Positions 9,021-20,841 of a stretch of 64,000 nt of DNA are shown here, piece after piece. The notes under the pieces are model-generated. The model searched no databases and was not told where the DNA came from. It saw only the letters and a program-made list of their open reading frames with translations. Numbering within the stretch: position 1 is the stretch's first letter; every line of letters starts with the position of its first letter. Made by a program: the position numbers and the translations under genes. Source of the stretch: Rhynchopus sp. YZ270_cl-10 (lineage: Eukaryota; Euglenozoa; Diplonemea; Diplonemida; Diplonemidae); NCBI GenBank assembly GCA_964035575.1, contig OZ037903.1:521001-585000 (forward strand), read 5' to 3'.

Positions 9021-11378
9021 TTTGAGTTTATTTCTTGTGTGACTGCGGGGCGAGCACCTGAAAAATAGTGGTGGGGGGAGGGTATCCGATATAGAGGTAC
9101 AAAATAAGTAAAAGTAGAGGGGGGAGGAAAATCAGTATTGTGGTGTTGCTGGAAATGCACTCTGATCTGTGAGCCTGCCCTGATCATTCTCTTAAGCGCG
9201 AGGGGGGTGGGTGTTGCTCCGGGATCCACTGACCAAGCTGCTCTGTAGAAACAGAGGCAATGGTTTTCAATTAAAAATTAAATTTCGTTCTCCTTAGTTC
9301 TGGACACATACGGAGACTCCGTACGAGACTTTGGTGCAGGTAGTGACTCTAGTGACACTCTTTGGGCCTTCAGAGTGTTGCACTGTGGGTGTTGCTTACA
9401 GGAGAGAAGACCAGGAACAAAGGCTCTACATGGATACTAAACGTGATAGATGTATTCAGTAGGAAGTTGTACACTACCTCTGAAAAACAAGACAATGGGT
9501 ACTGTCAAAGAGGCTTTCACTGAAACACTCCACCAGACCTGGGCAGAAGGACCTTCAGGCAAAGTGGTATGGTTTTTTTTTGCTATTGTCATCTACCCCA
9601 ACACACTCCCCACCCCCCAGGGGTATTAAAATCGCGCTCGTGGCTCTGATCAGGTCAAGAACGGAAATGGAAAGATGACTTTTGTCTAATCTTGTAGTGA
9701 ACGATTGCATACCTTTGTACTGTCGAACGTCGCAACTCACCCTGATTTCCGTGTTACGTAACATGCCAAGCATCTCTACGTTGCGGAGCCACTGCCATTA
9801 TGTTTGCCTAGGTTCAACTGGTCTTCTATCATAAAGCATGCCACGGTCTTCGTTCTACTAACTTAAGAAGGACCCTGCAGCCAACAACAGAAGGTGTGAA
9901 AAGTAAACCAAATGGCATGCCCGTACCACAGTATGAACTGGGCGGTATACAATCACTCATCGGCGGCCCACCTACTCCTGAAGAGCTGTAAGCTCACAGG
10001 TACTCGTGTTCGCTGCACCCAACGCTTAGGGCAGTGCGATGGTCGAGACAAGAGATCAGGGAGGGAGGGGGGGAGGGCGGGGGAACACACCACATCTCTC
10101 TTGGCATCCCATTGCTGTACCGACAGTGTAGCCAATACTAGTGAATTCAAAATCAGTTCATTTTTGGTTGCAGGAGAAGAGGAGAGGCTTAATTACAACG
10201 GGGAAGGGGTAAATCTACCTTCACAAAAACTGCGTGAGTTCACACAGGGGGTGTCCACACATTGTCACCTTGAAAAGGAAAATAAAAAATATAATGGTGT
10301 GTCGGACCCAATCGTTTCAGCCCTTTTAGACCATTGCTGGGCCATGTGTTTGTAGGTATTTTTTCCAACTTTTTGGCTTGATTTGCATTTTTAGGATCCT
10401 CCCGTGCAGTAGTGGGGTCACTGTCGAAAATTGGACCATACTTTCACCACTTAAATGTTGCAAAATATGAGCCCGGTCACTAGCTGGGACCCATTTTCGG
10501 ACAAAATTTCCCCCAAAACCTGGAGTTGCAATATTGACCTCTGTGGGCGACGAGACTGGTCTGCTAGAGGTCGACTCCAATCTTAGTCTTGGATATTTTG
10601 CAGCCCTCACACAGGAGGGACCTCTTATTCGATCGACGCCCCGGTGAGTGCTTGTAGGTTACTTCGTTTCTTTTCCGAAAATCCGCCTTCTTGATGGGAA
10701 ATTCTAGAAAACACTTCCCCGCCCCGCTATAACCCCCGTCCCTCGGGAAGCTTTGGGCAGCGCACATACAAAGCGTTGGTTGCGCTATAAACTCCACGAG
10801 CGGGCGAAGTGTAACTGCGTCGCACTGGACGACGTCCTCGCTGCCACAAACGGTGGTCAGCGCTTCCAAACAACTCGTTGCGGTAACCTCCCGTATCGCA
10901 AAAACATTCTGTGTCTGGCAGAACAAGACCGTCGCGTTCCCACCCACACCCGTACCTTTCTGTAGGCCCACTTAAACCGGCGAATTTCACAAGCCCTTCG
11001 ATCAGCAAAGAACTCGTCTGAAATATTACTTCGCGACTTGTCAGCAGAGGAGGGGGGCACTGAGCATAACAATTACACACTAGGAGCACGGGCTCCTCTA
11101 ACTTCTGCACAAAATGTCACGTTCAGCAGTGCACATTAAGACGTACATCCAGGGGAAAAGGCAACATCTGTCACTCACAAACAGTTTTTTTTGGATCCTG
11201 AATATTGTAAAAAGGGAAAGTTACTTGTGCAAACTGTTCCACAGTGGTTCACGGGATCAAGACGACACTTCAGCCTGATTGCGCCGCAGATTCCCTGAGG
11301 TGAACTGCCTTCCCACAAGGCAAGGGAACTCTTACGTACTACAGTAAACACAACGAGTCGGCGATCACCTATACACAC
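9021..11378. other. No recognisable gene; spacer between RPS13 and the satellite
   Basis: The first 200 bp is probably the promoter and 5' leader of RPS13. Beyond that I find only overlapping open frames without family resemblance (for example 9912-10355 plus, 10564-10971 minus). A small palindrome, ACGGAGACTCCGT, lies near 9310, and a G-rich run at about 10060-10083. Nothing here resembles the satellite monomer until 11379, so the array edge is sharp. Confidence 0.5.
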
Positions 11379-11627
11379 GTAACAGAACTTGTTTCAAAGC
11401 GTGCGTTTTGTATGAAACAGAACGGCTCGTTTCAAAGCGTGCGTTTTGTATGCAACAGAACGGCTCGTTTCAAAGCGTGCGTTTTGTATGAAACAGAACG
11501 GCCCGATTCAGAGCGTGCGTTTTGTATGAAACAGAACGGCTCGTTTCAAAGCGTGCGTTTTGTATGCAACAGAACGGCTCGTTTCAAAGCGTGCGTTTTG
11601 TATGAAACAAAACGGCTCGTTTCATGG

Positions 11628-11855
11628 CGCGTGTTTTGTATGCAACAGAACGGCTCGTTTCATAGCGTGCGTTTTGTATGAAACAGAACGGCTCGTTTAA
11701 AAGCGTGCGTTTTGTATGCAACAGAACGGCTCGTTTCATGGCGCGTGTTTTGTATGCAACAGAACGGCTCGTTTCATAGCGTGCGTTTTGTATGAAACAG
11801 AACGGCTCGTTTAAAAGCGTGCGTTTTGTATGCAACAGAACGGCTCGTTTCAAAG
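11628..11855. repeat. Local trimer (114-bp) duplication at array edge
   Basis: A three-monomer set carrying the CATGGCGCGTG, CATAGC and TTAAAAGC variants occurs twice in succession. This is a small higher-order unit private to the left border of the array. Confidence 0.6.
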
Positions 11856-12681
11856 CGTGCGTTTTGTATGAAACAGAACGGCTCGTTTCATGGCGCGTGT
11901 TTTGTATGAAACAGAACGGCTCGTTTCATAGCGTGCGTTTTGTATGAAACAGAACGGCTCGTTTCAAAGCGTGCGTTTTGTATGAAACAAAACGGCTCGT
12001 TTCATAGCGTGCGTTTTGTATGCAACAGAACGGCTCGTTTCATGGCGCGTGTTTTGTATGCAACAGAACGGCTCGTTTCATAGCGTGCGTTTTGTATGAA
12101 ACAGAACGGCTCGTTTCAAAGCGTGCGTTTTGTATGCAACAGAACGGCTCGTTTCAAAGCGTGCGTTTTGTATGAAACAGAACGGCTCTTTTCATAGCCT
12201 GCGTTTTGTATGAAACAGAACGGCCCGTTTCAAAGCGTGCGTTTTGTATGAAACAGAACGGCTCGTTTCAAAGCGTGCGTTTTGTATGAAACAGAACGGT
12301 TCGTTTCAAAGCGTGCGTTTGGTATGAAACAGAACGGCTCGTTTCAAAGCCTGCGTTTTGTATGTAACAGAACGGCCCGTTTCATAGCGTGCGTTTTGTA
12401 TGAAACAGAACGGTTCGTTTCAAAGCGTGCGTTTGGTATGAAACAGAACGGCTCGTTTCAAAGCCTGCGTTTTGTATGAAACAGAACGGCTCGTTTCAAA
12501 GCGTGCGTTTTGTATGAAACAGAACGGCTCGTTTCAAAGCGTGCGTTTTGCATGAAACAAAACGGCTCGTTTCATAGCGTGCGTTTTGTATGCAACAGAA
12601 CGGCTCGTTTCATGGCGCGTGTTTTGTATGAAACAGAACGGCTCGTTTCAAAGCGTGCGTTTTGTATGCAACAGAACGGCT

Positions 12682-13240
12682 CGTTTCAAAGCGTGCGTTT
12701 TGTATGAAACAAAACGGCTCGTTTCATAGCGTGCGTTTTGTATGCAACAGAACGGCTCGTTTCATAGAGTGCGTTTTGTATGAAACAGAACGGCTCCTTT
12801 CAAAGCGTGCGTTTTGTATGAAACAGAACGGCTCGTTTCGAAGCGTGCGTTTTGTATGCAACAGAACGGCTCGTTTCATAGCGTGCGTTTTGTATGAAAC
12901 AGAACGGCTCGGTTCAAAGCGTGCGTTTTGTATGAAACAGAACGGCTCGTTTCAAAGCGTGCGTTTTGTATGAAACAGAACGGCTCGTTTCAAAGCGTGC
13001 GTTTTGTATGCAACAGAACGGCTCGTTTCAAAGCGTGCGTTTTGTATGCAACAGAACGGCTCGTTTCAAAGCGTGCGTTTTGTATGAAACAAAACGGCTC
13101 GTTTCATAGCGTGCGTTTTGTATGCAACAGAACGGCTCGTTTCATAGAGTGCGTTTTGTATGAAACAGAACGGCTCCTTTCAAAGCGTGCGTTTTGTATG
13201 AAACAGAACGGCTCGTTTCGAAGCGTGCGTTTTGTATGCA
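12682..13240. repeat. 10-monomer (380-bp) local duplication
   Basis: The rare CATAGAGTGC variant appears at about 12764 and again at about 13144, exactly 380 bp (10 units) apart, with the same neighbouring variants (AAACAAAACG upstream, CTCCTTTC and TTCGAAGC downstream). The block was copied locally. Confidence 0.7.
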
Positions 13241-13420
13241 ACAGAACGGCTCCTTTCAAAGCGTGCGTTTTGTATGAAACAGAACGGCCCGTTTCGAAGC
13301 GTGCGTTTTGTATGCAACAGAACGGCTCCTTTCAAAGCGTGCGTTTTGTATGAAACAGAACGGCCCGTTTCGAAGCGTGCGTTTTGTATGCAACAGAACG
13401 GCTCCTTTCAAAGCGTGCGT
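13215..13420. repeat. Local dimer (76-bp) repeat, about three copies
   Basis: Two alternating monomers, one with TGCAAC and CTCCTTTC and one with CCCGTTTCGAAGC, follow each other about three times. This is the smallest higher-order unit seen in the array. Confidence 0.65.
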
Positions 13421-15941
13421 TTGGTATGAAACAGAACGGCTCGTTTCAAAGCGTGCGTTTTGTATGTAACAGAACGGCCCGTTTCATAGCGTGCGTTTTG
13501 TATGAAACAGAACGGCCCGTTTCAAAGCGTGCGTTTTGTATGAAACAGAACGGCTCTTTTCATAGCGTGCGTTTTGTATGAAACAGAACGGTTCGTTTCA
13601 AAGCGTGCGTTTGGTATGAAACAGAACGGCACGTTTCAAAGCGTGCGTTTTGTATGAAACAGAACGGCTCGTTTCAAAGCGTGCGTTTTGTATGAAACAG
13701 AACGGCTCGTTTCAAAGCGTGCGTTTTGTATGAAACAGAACGGCTCGTTTCAATGCGTGCGTTTTGTATGAAACAGAACGGCTCGTTTCAAAGCGTGCGT
13801 TTTGTATGAAACAGAACGGCTCGTTTCATAGCGTGCGTTTTGTATGAAACAGAACGGCTCGTTTCAAAGCCTGCGTTTTGTATGAAACAGAACGGCCCGT
13901 TTCAAAGCGTGCGTTTTGTATGAAACAGAACGGCTCGTTTCAAAGCGTGCGTTTTGTATGAAACAGAACGGCTCGTTTCAAAGCGTGCGTTTTGTATGAA
14001 ACAGAACGGCTCGTTTCAAAGCGTGCGTTTTGTATGAAACAGAACGGCTCGTTTCAAAGCGTGCGTTTTGTATGAAACAGAACGGCTCGTTTCAAAGCCT
14101 GCGTTTTGTATGAAACAGAACGGCCCGTTTCAAAGCGTGCGTTTCGTATGAAACAGAACGGCTCGTTTCAAAGCGTGCGTTTTGTATGAAACAGAACGGC
14201 CCTTTTCATAGCGTGCGTTTTGTATGAAACAGAACGGCCCGTTTCAAAGCCTGCGTTTTGTATGTAACAGAACGGCCCTTTTCATAGCGTGCGTTTCGTA
14301 TGAAACAGAACGGCTCGTTTCAAAGCGTGCGTTTTGTATGAAACAGAACGGCCTGTTTCAAAGCCTGCGTTTTGTATGAAACAGAACGGCTCTTTTCATA
14401 GCGTGCGTTTTGTATGTAACAGAACGGCTCGTTTCAAAGCGTGCGTTTTGTATGAAACAGAACGGCCCGTTTTATAGCGTGCGTTTTGTATGTAACAGAA
14501 CGGCCCTTTTCATAGCGTGCGTTTTGTATTAAACAGAACGGCTCGTTTCAAAGCCTGCGTTTTGTATGTAACAGAACGGCCCGTTTCATAGCGTGCGTTT
14601 TGTATGAAACAGAACGGCTCGTTTAAAAGCGTGCGTTTTGTATGAAACAGAACGGCTCGTTTCAAAGCCTGCGTTTTGTATGAAACAGAACGGCCCGTTT
14701 CAAAGCGTGCGTTTCGTATGAAACAGAACGGCTCGTTTCAAAGCGTGCGTTTTGTATGAAACAGAACGGCCCTTTTCATAGCGTGCGTTTTGTATGAAAC
14801 AGAACGGCCCGTTTCAAAGCCTGCGTTTTGTATGTAACAGAACGGCCCTTTTCATAGCGTGCGTTTTGTATGTAACAGAACGGCCCTTTTCATAGCGTGC
14901 GTTTTGTATGAAACAGAACGGCCCGTTTCAAAGCCTGCGTTTTGTATGTAACAGAACGGCCCTTTTCATAGCGTGCGTTTTGTATGTAACAGAACGGCCC
15001 TTTTCATAGCGTGCGTTTTGTATGAAACAGAACGGCCCGTTTCAAAGCCTGCGTTTTGTATGTAACAGAACGGCCCTTTTCAAAGCGTGCGTTTCGTATG
15101 AAACAGAACGGCTCGTTTCAAAGCGTGCGTTTTGTATGAAACAGAACGGCCTGTTTCAAAGCCTGCGTTTTGTATGTAACAGAACGGCCCGTTTCATAGC
15201 GTGCGTTTTGTATGTAACAGAACGGCCCGTTTCAAAGCCTGCGTTTTGTATGCAACAGAACGGTTCGTTTCAAAGCGTGCGTTTTGTATGTAACAGAACG
15301 GCTCGTTTCAAAGCCTGCGTTTTGTATGTAACAGAACGGCCCGTTTCATAGCGTGCGTTTTGTATGAAACAGAACGGCCCTTTTCATAGCGTGCGTTTTG
15401 TATTATACAGAATGGCTCGTTTCAAAGCCTGCGTTTTGTATGTAACAGAACGGCCCGTTTCATAGCGTGCGTTTTGTATGTAACAGAACGGCCCGTTTCA
15501 TAGCGTGCGTTTGGTATGAAACAGAACGGCTCGTTTCAAAGCGTGCGTTTTGTATGTAACAGAACGGCTCGTTTCAAAGCGTGCGTTTTGTATGAAACAG
15601 AACGGCTCTTTTCATAGCGTGCGTTTTGTATGAAACAGAACGGCTCTTTTCATAGCGTGCGTTTTGTATTAAACAGAACGGCTCGTTTCAAAGCGTGCGT
15701 TTTGTATGTAACAGAACGGCCCTTTTCATAGCGTGCGTTTTGTATTAAACAGAACGGCTCGTTTCAAAGCCTGCGTTTTGTACACCATGGACTCGTAATG
15801 ACATTACGTGACGAGGGACGAGGGAAATTACGTGGGAAATTACGCGCGCAATGACGTCGTCACGACGCGGGCACCCCCTCGTAATGACGACGTCATGACG
15901 TGAAGTTTCCCTCGTTACGACGACGGCATTACGACGTCATG

Positions 15942-15979
15942 ACGAGGGGTGCCCTCGTAATTACGAGGGCACCCCTCGT
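15942..15979. repeat. Perfect 38-bp palindrome
   Basis: The sequence equals its own reverse complement over 38 bases and is centred on AATT within CGTAATTACG. It overlaps the second palindrome at 15969-15994, so mutually exclusive cruciforms are possible. That its length equals the satellite period is probably coincidence. Confidence 0.9.
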
Positions 15980-15994
15980 AATTACGAGGGGTGC
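15969..15994. repeat. Perfect 26-bp palindrome overlapping the previous one
   Basis: Centred on the second CGTAATTACG core and sharing its left arm with the right arm of the 38-bp palindrome, which gives a tandem-palindrome arrangement. Confidence 0.9.
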
Positions 15995-18900
15995 TCCCGT
16001 GGTCATTGTCTGGCTATTGCCTCCCAGGGAAAGGGACTCTCGAATTTTTTTTTTGGCCCCTATATAGGGCTAATTTCGACGATTTGAGGCCATTAAAAGC
16101 AAAATTTGGCACTTTTAAGCATCTGTGGGGGTCTAATGACCGTATTTTGGCTGAAATTTGACTTGACATTTTTTTTCACCACTCGTTTCATAGCGTGCGT
16201 TTTGTATGTAACAGAACGGCTCGTTTCAAAGCCTTCGTTTTGTATGTAACAGAACGGCCCGTTTCATAGCGTGCGTTTTGTATGTAACAGAACGGCTCGT
16301 TTCAAAGCCTTCGTTTTGTATGAAACAGAACGGCCCGTTTCATAGCGTGCGTTTTGTATGAAACAGAACGGCTCTTTTCATAGCGTGCGTTTTGTATGAA
16401 ACAGAACGGCTCGTTTCAAAGCGTGCGTTTTGTATGAAACAGAACGGCTCTTTTCATAGCGTGCGTTTTGTATGAAACAGAACGGCTCTTTTCATAGCGT
16501 GCGTTTTGTATGTAACAGAACGGCTCGTTTCAAAGCCTTCGTTTTGTATGAAACAGAACGGCCCGTTTCATAGCGTGCGTTTTGTATGAAACAGAACGGC
16601 TCTTTTCATAGCGTGCGTTTTGTATGAAACAGAACGGCTCGTTTCAAAGCGTGCGTTTTGTATGAAACAGAACGGCCCGTTTCAAAGCGTGCGTTTTGTA
16701 TGAAACAGAACGGCTCTTTTCATAGCGTGCGTTTTGTATGAAACAGAACGGTTCGTTTCAAAGCGTGCGTTTGGTATGAAACAGAACGGCACGTTTCAAA
16801 GCGTGCGTTTTGTATGAAACAGAACGGCTCGTTTCAAAGCGTGCGTTTTGTATGAAACAGAACGGCTCGTTTCAAAGCGTGCGTTTTGTATGAAACAGAA
16901 CGGTTCGTTTCAAAGCGTGCGTTTTGTATGAAACAGAACGGCTCGTTTCAATGCGTGCGTTTTGTATGTAACAGAACGGCTCGTTTCAAAGCCTGCGTTT
17001 TGTATGTAACAGAACGGCCCGTTTCAAAGCCTGCGTTTTGTATGTAACAGAACGGCTCGTTTCAAAGCCTGCGTTTTGTATGTAACAGAACGGCCCTTTT
17101 CAAAGCCTTCGTTTTGTATGTAACAGAACGGCCCGATTCATAGCGTGCGTTTTGTATGTAACAGAACGGCTCGTTTCAAAGCCTGCGTTTTGTATGTAAC
17201 AGAACGGCCCGTTTCATAGCGTGCGTTTTGTATGTAACAGAACGGCTCGTTTCAAAGCCTGCGTTTTGTATGTAACAGAACGGCCCTTTTCATAGCGTGC
17301 GTTTCGTATGAAACAGAACGGCTCGTTTCAAAGCCTGCGTTTTGTATGTAACAGAACGGCCCTTTTCATAGCGTGCGTTTCGTATGAAACAGAACGGCTC
17401 GTTTCAAAGCCTGCGTTTTGTATGTAACAGAACGGCCCGTTTCATAGCGTGCGTTTGGTATGAAACAGAACGGCTCGTTTCAAAGCGTGCGTTTTGTATG
17501 ACACAGAACGGCCCGTTTCATAGCGTGCGTTTTGTATGAAACAGAACGGTTCGTTTCAAAGCGTGCGTTTGGTATGAAACAGAACGGCTCCTTTCAAAGC
17601 GTGCGTTTTGTATGAAACAGAACGGCCCGTTTCATAGCGTGCGTTTTGTATGAAACAGAACGGCCCGTTTCATAGCGTGCGTTTTGTATGAAACAGAACG
17701 GCTCTTTTCATAGCGTGCGTTTTGTATGAAACAGAACGGCCCGTTTCAAAGCCTGCGTTTTGTATGAAACAGAACGGCCTGTTTCAAAGCGTGCGTTTTG
17801 TATGTAACAGAACGGCTCGTTTCAAAGCCTGCGTTTTGTATGTAACAGAACGGCCCGTTTCATAGCGTGCGTTTTGTATGTAACAGAACGGCCCTTTTCA
17901 TAGCGTGCGTTTTGTATTAAACAGAACGGCTCGTTTCAAAGCCTGCGTTTTGTATGTAACAGAACGGCCCGTTTCATAGCGTGCGTTTTGTATGTAACAG
18001 AACGGCCCTTTTCATAGCGTGCGTTTCGTATGAAACAGAACGGCTCGTTTCAAAGCGTGCGTTTGGTATGAAACAGAACGGCTCGTTTCAAAGCGTGCGT
18101 TTTGTATGAAACAGAACGGCCCGTTTCAAAGCGTGCGTTTTGTATGAAACAGAACGGCTCTTTTCATAGCGTGCGTTTTGTATGAAACAGAACGGTTCGT
18201 TTCAAAGCGTGCGTTTGGTATGAAACAGAACGGCTCGTTTCAAAGCGTGCGTTTTGTATGAAACAGAACGGCTCGTTTCAAAGCGTGCGTTTTGTATGAA
18301 ACAGAACGGCTCGTTTCAATGCGTGCGTTTTGTATGTAACAGAACGGCTCGTTTCATAGCGTGCGTTTTGTATGAAACAGAACGGCTCGTTTCAAAGCCT
18401 GCGTTTTGTATGAAACAGAACGGCCCGTTTCAAAGCGTGCGTTTTGTATGAAACAGAACGGCTCGTTTCAAAGCGTGCGTTTTGTATGAAACAGAACGGC
18501 TCGTTTCAAAGCGTGCGTTTTGTATGAAACAGAACGGCCCTTTTCATAGCGTGCGTTTTGTATGTAACAGAACGGCCCTTTTCATAGCGTGCGTTTTGTA
18601 TGAAACAGAACGGCCCGTTTCAAAGCCTGCGTTTTGTATGAAACAGAACGGCCCGTTTCAAAGCGTGCGTTTCGTATGAAACAGAACGGCTCGTTTCAAA
18701 GCGTGCGTTTTGTATGAAACAGAACGGCCCTTTTCATAGCGTGCGTTTTGTATGAAACAGAACGGCTCGTTTCAAAGCGTGCGTTTTGTATGAAACAGAA
18801 CGGCCCGTTTCAAAGCGTGCGTTTCGTATGAAACAGAACGGCTCGTTTCAAAGCGTGCGTTTGGTATGAAACAGAACGGCACGTTTCAAAGCGTGCGTTT

Positions 18901-20841
18901 TGTATGAAACAGAACGGCTCGTTTCAAAGCGTGCGTTTTGTATGAAACAGAACGGCTCGTTTCAAAGCCTGCGTTTTGTATGAAACAGAACGGCCCTTTT
19001 CATAGCGTGCGTTTTGTATGTAACAGAACGGCCCGTTTCAAAGCGTGCGTTTCGTATGAAACAGAACGGCTCGTTTCAAAGCGTGCGTTTTGTATGAAAC
19101 AGAACGGCCCTTTTCATAGCGTGCGTTTTGTATGTAACAGAACGGCCCTTTTCATAGCGTGCGTTTTGTATGAAACAGAACGGCCCGTTTCAAAGCCTGC
19201 GTTTTGTATGAAACAGAACGGCCCGTTTCAAAGCGTGCGTTTCGTATGAAACAGAACGGCTCGTTTCAAAGCGTGCGTTTTGTATGAAACAGAACGGCCC
19301 TTTTCATAGCGTGCGTTTTGTATGAAACAGAACGGCTCGTTTCAAAGCGTGCGTTTTGTATGAAACAGAACGGCCCGTTTCAAAGCGTGCGTTTCGTATG
19401 AAACAGAACGGCTCGTTTCAAAGCGTGCGTTTGGTATGAAACAGAACGGCACGTTTCAAAGCGTGCGTTTTGTATGAAACAGAACGGCTCGTTTCAAAGC
19501 GTGCGTTTTGTATGAAACAGAACGGCTCGTTTCAAAGCGTGCGTTTTGTATGAAACAGAACGGCTCGTTTCAATGCGTGCGTTTTGTATGAAACAGAACG
19601 GCTCGTTTCAAAGCGTGCGTTTTGTATGAAACAGAACGGCTCGTTTCATAGCGTGCGTTTTGTATGAAACAGAACGGCTCGTTTCAAAGCCTGCGTTTTG
19701 TATGAAACAGAACGGCCCGTTTCAAAGCGTGCGTTTCGTATGAAACAGAACGGCTCGTTTCAAAGCGTGCGTTTTGTATGAAACAGAACGGCCCTTTTCA
19801 TAGCGTGCGTTTTGTATGAAACAGAACGGCCCGTTTCAAAGCCTGCGTTTTGTATGTAACAGAACGGCCCTTTTCATAGCGTGCGTTTCGTATGAAACAG
19901 AACGGCTCGTTTCAAAGCGTGCGTTTTGTATGAAACAGAACGGCCTGTTTCAAAGCCTGCGTTTTGTATGAAACAGAACGGCTCGTTTCAAAGCGTGCGT
20001 TTTGTATGAAACAGAACGGCCTGTTTCAAAGCCTGCGTTTTGTATGTAACAGAACGGCTCGTTTAAAAGCGTGCGTTTTGTATGAAACAGAACGGCTCGT
20101 TTCAAAGCGTGCGTTTTGTATGTAACAGAACGGCTCGTTTCAAAGCGTGCGTTTTGTATGAAACAGAACGGCTCGTTTCATAGCGTGCGTTTTGTAGGAA
20201 ACAGAACGGCCCATTTCAAAGCGTGCGTTTTGTATGAAACAGAACGGCTCGTTTCAATGCGTGCGTTTTGTATGTAACAGAACGGCTCGTTTCAAAGCGT
20301 GCGTTTTGTATGAAACAGAACGGCTCGTTTCAATGCGTGCGTTTTGTATGCAACAGAACGGCTCGTTTCAAAGCCTGCGTTTTGTATGTAACAGAACGGC
20401 CCTTTTCAAAGCCTTCGTTTTGTATGTAACAGAACGGCCCGTTTCATAGCGTGCGTTTTGTATGTAACAGAACGGCTCGTTTCAAAGCCTGCGTTTTGTA
20501 TGTAACAGAACGGCCCGTTTCATAGCGTGCGTTTCGTATGAAACAGAACGGCTCGTTTCAAAGCCTGCGTTTTGTATGTAACAGAACGGCCCTTTTCATA
20601 GCGTGCGTTTCGTATGAAACAGAACGGCTCGTTTCAAAGCCTGCGTTTTGTATGTAACAGAACGGCCCGTGTCATAGCGTGCGTTTGGTATGAAACAGAA
20701 CGGCTCGTTTCAAAGCGTGCGTTTTGTATGAAACAGAACGGCCCGTTTCATAGCGTGCGTTTTGTATGAAACAGAACGGTTCGTTTCAAAGCGTGCGTTT
20801 GGTATGAAACAGAACGGCCCGTTTCATACCGTGCGTTTCGT

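Larger units (their letters stand above)
11379..15782. repeat. 38-bp satellite array, left segment (115 complete monomers)
   Basis: The tandem monomer begins GTTTTGTATG and contains TGAAAC at monomer positions 9-14 and GTTTCA at 25-30. Complete units start at 11405 and continue in exact 38-bp register to 15774, then stop after 8 bases of the next unit. A degenerate partial copy (11379-11404), 3 bp short, forms the edge. Variation is by substitution at a few favoured positions: 5, 9-12, 22-25, 29-33, 35 and 37. Variants TGCAAC (position 11) and CATGGCGCGTG are concentrated in the first 2 kb, marking a diverged border. There are no spacers between units. Confidence 0.98.
15783..16181. mobile_element. 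Foreign 399-bp palindrome-rich insert in the satellite
   Basis: This is the only break in the array. The left half (about 15795-15995) is built of CGTAAT, ATTACG and GACGTC motifs forming stacked palindromes: a perfect 38-bp palindrome at 15942-15979, an overlapping perfect 26-bp palindrome at 15969-15994, and shorter ones (ACGTCATGACGT, TGACGTCGTCA, CGTAATGACATTACG). The right half is AT-rich with the dyad CCCTATATAGGG and no open frame. ACTCGT occurs at 15791-15796 and 16181-16186, and CACCA at 15783-15787 and 16177-16181; either might be a target duplication, but neither is proven. The monomer register shifts by 6 bp across it. It may be a non-autonomous foldback element; the family is unknown. 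Confidence 0.6.

Noticed and set aside
10564-11110. Open frames on both strands next to the array
   Set aside because: Three mutually overlapping frames and no conserved features. The moderately high GC makes chance open frames likely.
12928-13353. Repeat-protein gene in the satellite (141-codon open frame and many like it)
   Set aside because: Most monomer variants introduce stops in one of the three phases, many frames would have to start at non-ATG codons, and the same translated words appear in all frames. They are by-products of the 38-bp period.
15942-15979. Functional link between the 38-bp palindrome and the 38-bp satellite period
   Set aside because: The sequences are unrelated and the palindrome is not in register with the monomers. 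Equal length is most likely chance.
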